Assembly: GCA_020850755.1 (NCBI GenBank)
Contig: JADZEB010000009.1
Coordinates: 1 to 64,000, forward strand
Source of the DNA: Alphaproteobacteria bacterium
GTDB lineage: Bacteria > Pseudomonadota > Alphaproteobacteria > Acetobacterales > Acetobacteraceae
Length of the DNA stretch: 64,000 nt
Reading direction: 5' to 3'
Shown: positions 63,278 to 64,000 of the stretch, in pieces
How positions within the stretch are numbered: the stretch's first letter is position 1
How the letters are laid out: every line of letters starts with the position of its first letter
The notes under the pieces: generated by a model
Database searches by the model: none
What the model saw: the letters and a program-made list of their open reading frames with translations, nothing else
Told to the model about the DNA's origin: nothing
Program-made: the position numbers and the translations under genes

Positions 63278-64000
63278 CTACGAGCCACCGCCGCCGGGCG
63301 AAACTACGCCTGGCGCCAGCATCGCGGCGGGGTCGACCAGACGGTCGAAATCCTCGCCCGTGACATAACCGAGGGCGATCGCCGCATCGCGTAGGCTGAG
63401 CCCCTCGGAATGGGCGGTTCTGGCAATCGCTACCGCCTTGTCGTATCCAACATGAGGATTGAGGGCCGTGACAAGCATTAACGAACGTTTAACCAGTTCG
63501 TCGATCCGGCGCAGGTCCGGTTGCAGCCGCGTTATCATGTTCGCTGCAAACGAGGCAGCGGCATCACCCAGCAACCGCGCCGATTGCAGAACCGCGTAAA
63601 TAATTACCGGTTTATAGACGTTTAGCTCCAGATGTCCCTGGCTGCCCGCTACCGTAACGGTGACGTGGTTGCCCATTACCTGGGCCGCGACCATGGTCAG
63701 GGCCTCGACCTGGGTCGGGTTGGTTTTCCCCGGCATGATCGAGGAGGTGAGCCCGTCCGAGGGCACGACCAGTTCCCCGAATCCGCAGCGCGGCCCCGAG
63801 CCGAGTATCCGGATATCGTTGCCGATCTTCATCAGGCTGGCGGCGAGGACATTCAGCGCCCCGTGCAGTTCGATGAAAGCGTCGTGCGCGCCCATCCCCT
63901 CGAACTTGTTGGGGTTGGCGGTGAAGGGGATGTGGGTCAGCGCGCGCAAGGCGCGCACGAAGGCGGCATCGAAGCCTGCGGGGGCGTTCAGGCCGGTGCC
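63278..64000 (-). CDS. fumC: Class II fumarate hydratase, C-terminal part
   Basis: FumC interconverts fumarate and malate in the TCA cycle. The visible 240 residues include [62 protein letters not shown] and the lyase signature [29 protein letters not shown] and the C-terminal [34 protein letters not shown] follow. The 5' end lies beyond the window. From about 63440 to 63670 the base composition and codon use (AAA, ATA, TTA, AGA, GGA, CGT) are clearly unlike the neighbouring genes, suggesting foreign origin or recombination. RHH gene downstream. Confidence 0.95.
   Translation of the reverse strand, partial: GTGLNAPAGFDAAFVRALRALTHIPFTANPNKFEGMGAHDAFIELHGALNVLAASLMKIGNDIRILGSGPRCGFGELVVPSDGLTSSIMPGKTNPTQVEALTMVAAQVMGNHVTVTVAGSQGHLELNVYKPVIIYAVLQSARLLGDAAASFAANMITRLQPDLRRIDELVKRSLMLVTALNPHVGYDKAVAIARTAHSEGLSLRDAAIALGYVTGEDFDRLVDPAAMLAPGVVSPGGGGS

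Overview
The window is about 64 kb of very GC-rich DNA (roughly 70%) with dense, overlapping genes. It looks like chromosomal core DNA of an alphaproteobacterium. Supporting signs are the carA-yqeY-dnaG-rpoD block, the full division and cell-wall (dcw) cluster running into ftsZ, lpxC, bamD, recN and ligA, a fumC gene followed by a ribbon-helix-helix gene, and FtsZ with a long Pro/Ala linker. The GC content and gene order suggest Rhodospirillales/Acetobacteraceae; that placement is inference. I see no CRISPR array, insertion sequence or prophage.

Layout: 1-6.6 kb holds pyrimidine/arginine precursor genes (carB partial, carA) on the minus strand, facing away from yqeY, dnaG and rpoD. CarA carries an extra N-terminal helix-turn-helix domain, and its promoter contains two matching 15-bp palindromes, one of them exactly filling the -35/-10 spacer. 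At 6.6-8.1 kb a lower-GC unknown gene sits between a degenerate tRNA-like sequence and a tRNA-CAU gene. At 8.1-25.4 kb are mixed housekeeping genes: ettA, mlaA-mlaC (outer-membrane lipid asymmetry), metF behind a probable SahR-type operator, a coupled pair of BASS-like permeases, a pentapeptide-repeat protein, uvrD-prmA, an orphan TctC receptor, a potassium channel, a DUF1127 protein, pepP and an FkbM methyltransferase.

25.4-53.2 kb, nearly all minus strand, is envelope biogenesis and division. From the promoter at about 53.15 kb the order is mraZ-rsmH-ftsL-ftsI-murE-murF-mraY-murD-ftsW-murG-murC-murB-ddl-ftsQ-ftsA-ftsZ, mostly joined by ATGA or TGATG overlaps, followed by lpxC, bamD, recN and ligA. 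A Sua5-like gene lies on the other strand between ftsZ and lpxC. Four TGGGR boxes at exact 10-bp spacing overlap the mraZ promoter, the pattern expected for MraZ autoregulation. FtsL and FtsI carry unusually long Ala/Pro-rich tails.

53.5-64 kb holds rnpB (RNase P RNA), an AmpD-type amidase and a TerB/DnaJ protein on the minus strand. A plus-strand set follows: a 5-oxoprolinase-type enzyme, two coupled EamA permeases and an Ldh2-family dehydrogenase. The window ends in a minus-strand ribbon-helix-helix protein and the 3' part of fumC, whose base and codon composition differs from everything around it. Short tandem duplications recur across the window, several of them copying the stop codon of a gene.
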